Below are positions 62,603-64,000 of a stretch of DNA of 64,000 nt, one piece after another (the first letter of the stretch is position 1; each line of letters begins with the position of its first letter). Made by a program: the position numbers and the translations under genes. The notes under the pieces are model-generated. The model saw nothing but the letters and a program-made list of their open reading frames with translations. It was not told the origin of the DNA and made no database searches. Location of the stretch: positions 124,001-188,000 of the forward strand of contig JAFLDB010000001.1 of the NCBI GenBank assembly GCA_017302615.1. Direction: 5' to 3'. The stretch is from Sphingomonadales bacterium. GTDB lineage: Bacteria > Pseudomonadota > Alphaproteobacteria > Sphingomonadales > Sphingomonadaceae.

Positions 62603-64000
62603 ATGACCGATTTTCCCATCCTTTCGCTGATGCTGCTGGTGCCGCTGGTAGCGGGCGTCATCTGCCTGCTGGTCTCGGCCCAGGCGGCGCGGACCGTGGC
62701 GCTGATCGCCACCCTGATCGTTTTCGTCCTTGGCGTGGTGCTGTGGATGAATTTCGACGTCGGCGGCGCGCAGTGGCAGTTTCAGGAGAATATTCCGCTG
62801 TTTGCCGGCTTCTCCTGGGCTTTGGGCATCGACGGGATCGCGCTGACGCTGATCATGCTGTCGGTGTTCCTGATGCCGATCTGCATCCTCGCCAGCCAGT
62901 CGATCGAGAAGCGCGTCGGCGAGTACATGGCCGCCTTCCTGTTGATGGAAGTGCTGATGATCGGCGTGTTCGCCGCGCAGGATCTGTTCCTGTTCTATAT
63001 CTTCTTCGAAGCCGGCCTGATCCCGATGTACCTGATCATCGGTATCTGGGGCGGAGCGGACCGGATCTACGCCAGCTACAAGTTCTTCCTTTACACGCTG
63101 CTTGGCTCGATCGTGATGCTGATCGCGATGATCTGGATGGCGCAGACCGCCGGTACCACCGACATCCCGACGCTGATGCAGTACGATTTCCCGCCCGAGG
63201 CGCAGACCTGGCTGTGGCTGGCCTTCTTCGCCAGCTTTGCGGTCAAGATGCCGATGTGGCCGGTTCACACCTGGCTGCCCGACGCGCACGTGCAGGCTCC
63301 CACTGCGGGTTCGGTCATCCTGGCGGGTGTACTTCTGAAAATGGGCGGTTATGGCTTCATCCGCTTCTCGCTGCCGATGTTCCCGGAAGCGAGCGCCCAG
63401 TTTGCCTGGCTGATCTATGCCCTCTCGATGATCGCGGTGGTGGTCACCTCGCTGATCGCGCTGGTGCAGAACGACATGAAGAAGCTGATCGCCTATTCCT
63501 CGGTCGCTCACATGGCGATTGTCACGCTGGGGCTGTTCGCGTTCAACGTGCAGGGCCTCGAAGGCTCGATGGTCGTCATGCTCAGCCACGGCCTCGTTTC
63601 GGGCGCGCTGTTCCTGTGTGTCGGGATCATCTACGACCGGCTCCACACCCGCGAGATCGACCGCTATGGCGGCCTTTCGATCAACATGCCCAAGTATGCG
63701 CTGTTCTTCCTGCTGTTCACCATGGCCTCGATCGGCCTGCCCGGAACCAGCGGCTTCGTCGGTGAGTTGCTGAGCCTGATGGGGATCTACCAAGTGTCCA
63801 GCTGGGTCGCGCTGGTGGCCGGCACCGGGGTGATCCTCGGCGCGGGTTACATGCTCTACCTTTACCGCCGCGTCGCCTTTGGCGATCAGAAGAACGCCGA
63901 TGCGGCGGCCATGCCCGACCTGTCGCTGCGCGAATGGGCCATGCTGGCGCCGATCACGGCGGCGGTGCTGTGGATGGGGGTCTATCCCGAAACGTTCATG
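62603..64000 (+). CDS. nuoM: NADH-quinone oxidoreductase subunit M (partial, C-terminus outside window)
   Basis: Antiporter-like pump subunit; 466 codons are visible before the right edge. FFEAGLIPMYLIIGIWGG carries the conserved Glu, KMPMWPVHTWLPDAHVQAPTAGSVILAGVLLKMGGYG the Lys/His channel residues and KKLIAYSSVAHM the second Lys. The start ATG 62603 is 1 nt after the nuoL stop. nuoN is expected to follow outside the window. Confidence 0.96.
   Translation, partial: MTDFPILSLMLLVPLVAGVICLLVSAQAARTVALIATLIVFVLGVVLWMNFDVGGAQWQFQENIPLFAGFSWALGIDGIALTLIMLSVFLMPICILASQSIEKRVGEYMAAFLLMEVLMIGVFAAQDLFLFYIFFEAGLIPMYLIIGIWGGADRIYASYKFFLYTLLGSIVMLIAMIWMAQTAGTTDIPTLMQYDFPPEAQTWLWLAFFASFAVKMPMWPVHTWLPDAHVQAPTAGSVILAGVLLKMGGYGFIRFSLPMFPEASAQFAWLIYALSMIAVVVTSLIALVQNDMKKLIAYSSVAHMAIVTLGLFAFNVQGLEGSMVVMLSHGLVSGALFLCVGIIYDRLHTREIDRYGGLSINMPKYALFFLLFTMASIGLPGTSGFVGELLSLMGIYQVSSWVALVAGTGVILGAGYMLYLYRRVAFGDQKNADAAAMPDLSLREWAMLAPITAAVLWMGVYPETFM

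Overview
The window is about 65% GC, densely packed and reads as chromosome of an alphaproteobacterium of the order Sphingomonadales (Novosphingobium/Erythrobacter-like). The basis is the gene families: an exosortase A (XrtA) polysaccharide locus of the sphingomonad type, a 14-gene-type nuo operon with lineage-specific passengers, RNase E with a large acidic insert in S1, an Amt transporter and a ZnuD-like receptor. The genus is inference. I saw no rRNA, tRNA, CRISPR array, insertion sequence or phage gene.

Layout. 1-3.3 kb: a partial alpha/beta hydrolase, trxB, then the start of the XrtA/PEP-CTERM locus. 1.8-20.45 kb is that locus. A leftward arm (GNAT enzyme, acyl carrier protein, two atypical alpha/beta hydrolases) diverges from a rightward arm: acyl-CoA ligase and PLP decarboxylase, then export lipoprotein, chain-length protein, tyrosine kinase, outer-membrane barrel, ATPase, deacetylase, FemAB protein, glycosyltransferase, XrtA-EpsI fusion and asparagine-synthase-like amidotransferase. 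Together they encode synthesis and export of an exopolysaccharide coupled to sorting of PEP-CTERM proteins. No PEP-CTERM substrate and no PrsK/PrsR regulator lies in the window. 20.45-20.83 kb is a structured intergenic region holding a 13-codon ORF with a strong Shine-Dalgarno and its own terminator. 20.8-25.6 kb: a CHASE2/EAL phosphodiesterase and a zinc-type TonB receptor behind a Zur-like box. 25.6-31.2 kb: zapE-thioesterase-sdhB, a trio of two membrane-tethered LuxR-type HTH proteins flanking a small membrane protein, a haloalkane dehalogenase and a methyltransferase. 31.3-45.5 kb: rne with a structured leader, a cell-wall amidase, PBP1A, peroxiredoxin, prfB with a lipoprotein-like methyltransferase and a flavin oxidoreductase, DUF805, amt and a 2-hydroxyacid dehydrogenase. 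45.5-48.7 kb: a small basic secreted protein, an acetyl-CoA acetyltransferase and an aldehyde dehydrogenase.

48.84-64 kb (to the window edge): nuoABCD-[NTF2-like]-nuoE-[two small membrane proteins]-nuoF-[two paralogous secreted four-cysteine proteins]-nuoGHIJKLM, almost every junction overlapping by 1-11 nt. This is the proton-pumping NADH:quinone oxidoreductase. Two aspects look least described: the five non-nuo genes threaded through the operon, and nuoH, which carries an in-frame C-terminal extension of about 137 residues with clearly lower GC (about 52% by hand count), as if foreign DNA had been fused to its end.

Starts were chosen from Shine-Dalgarno placement, overlaps and family length. 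Functions come from motif reading without database searches.
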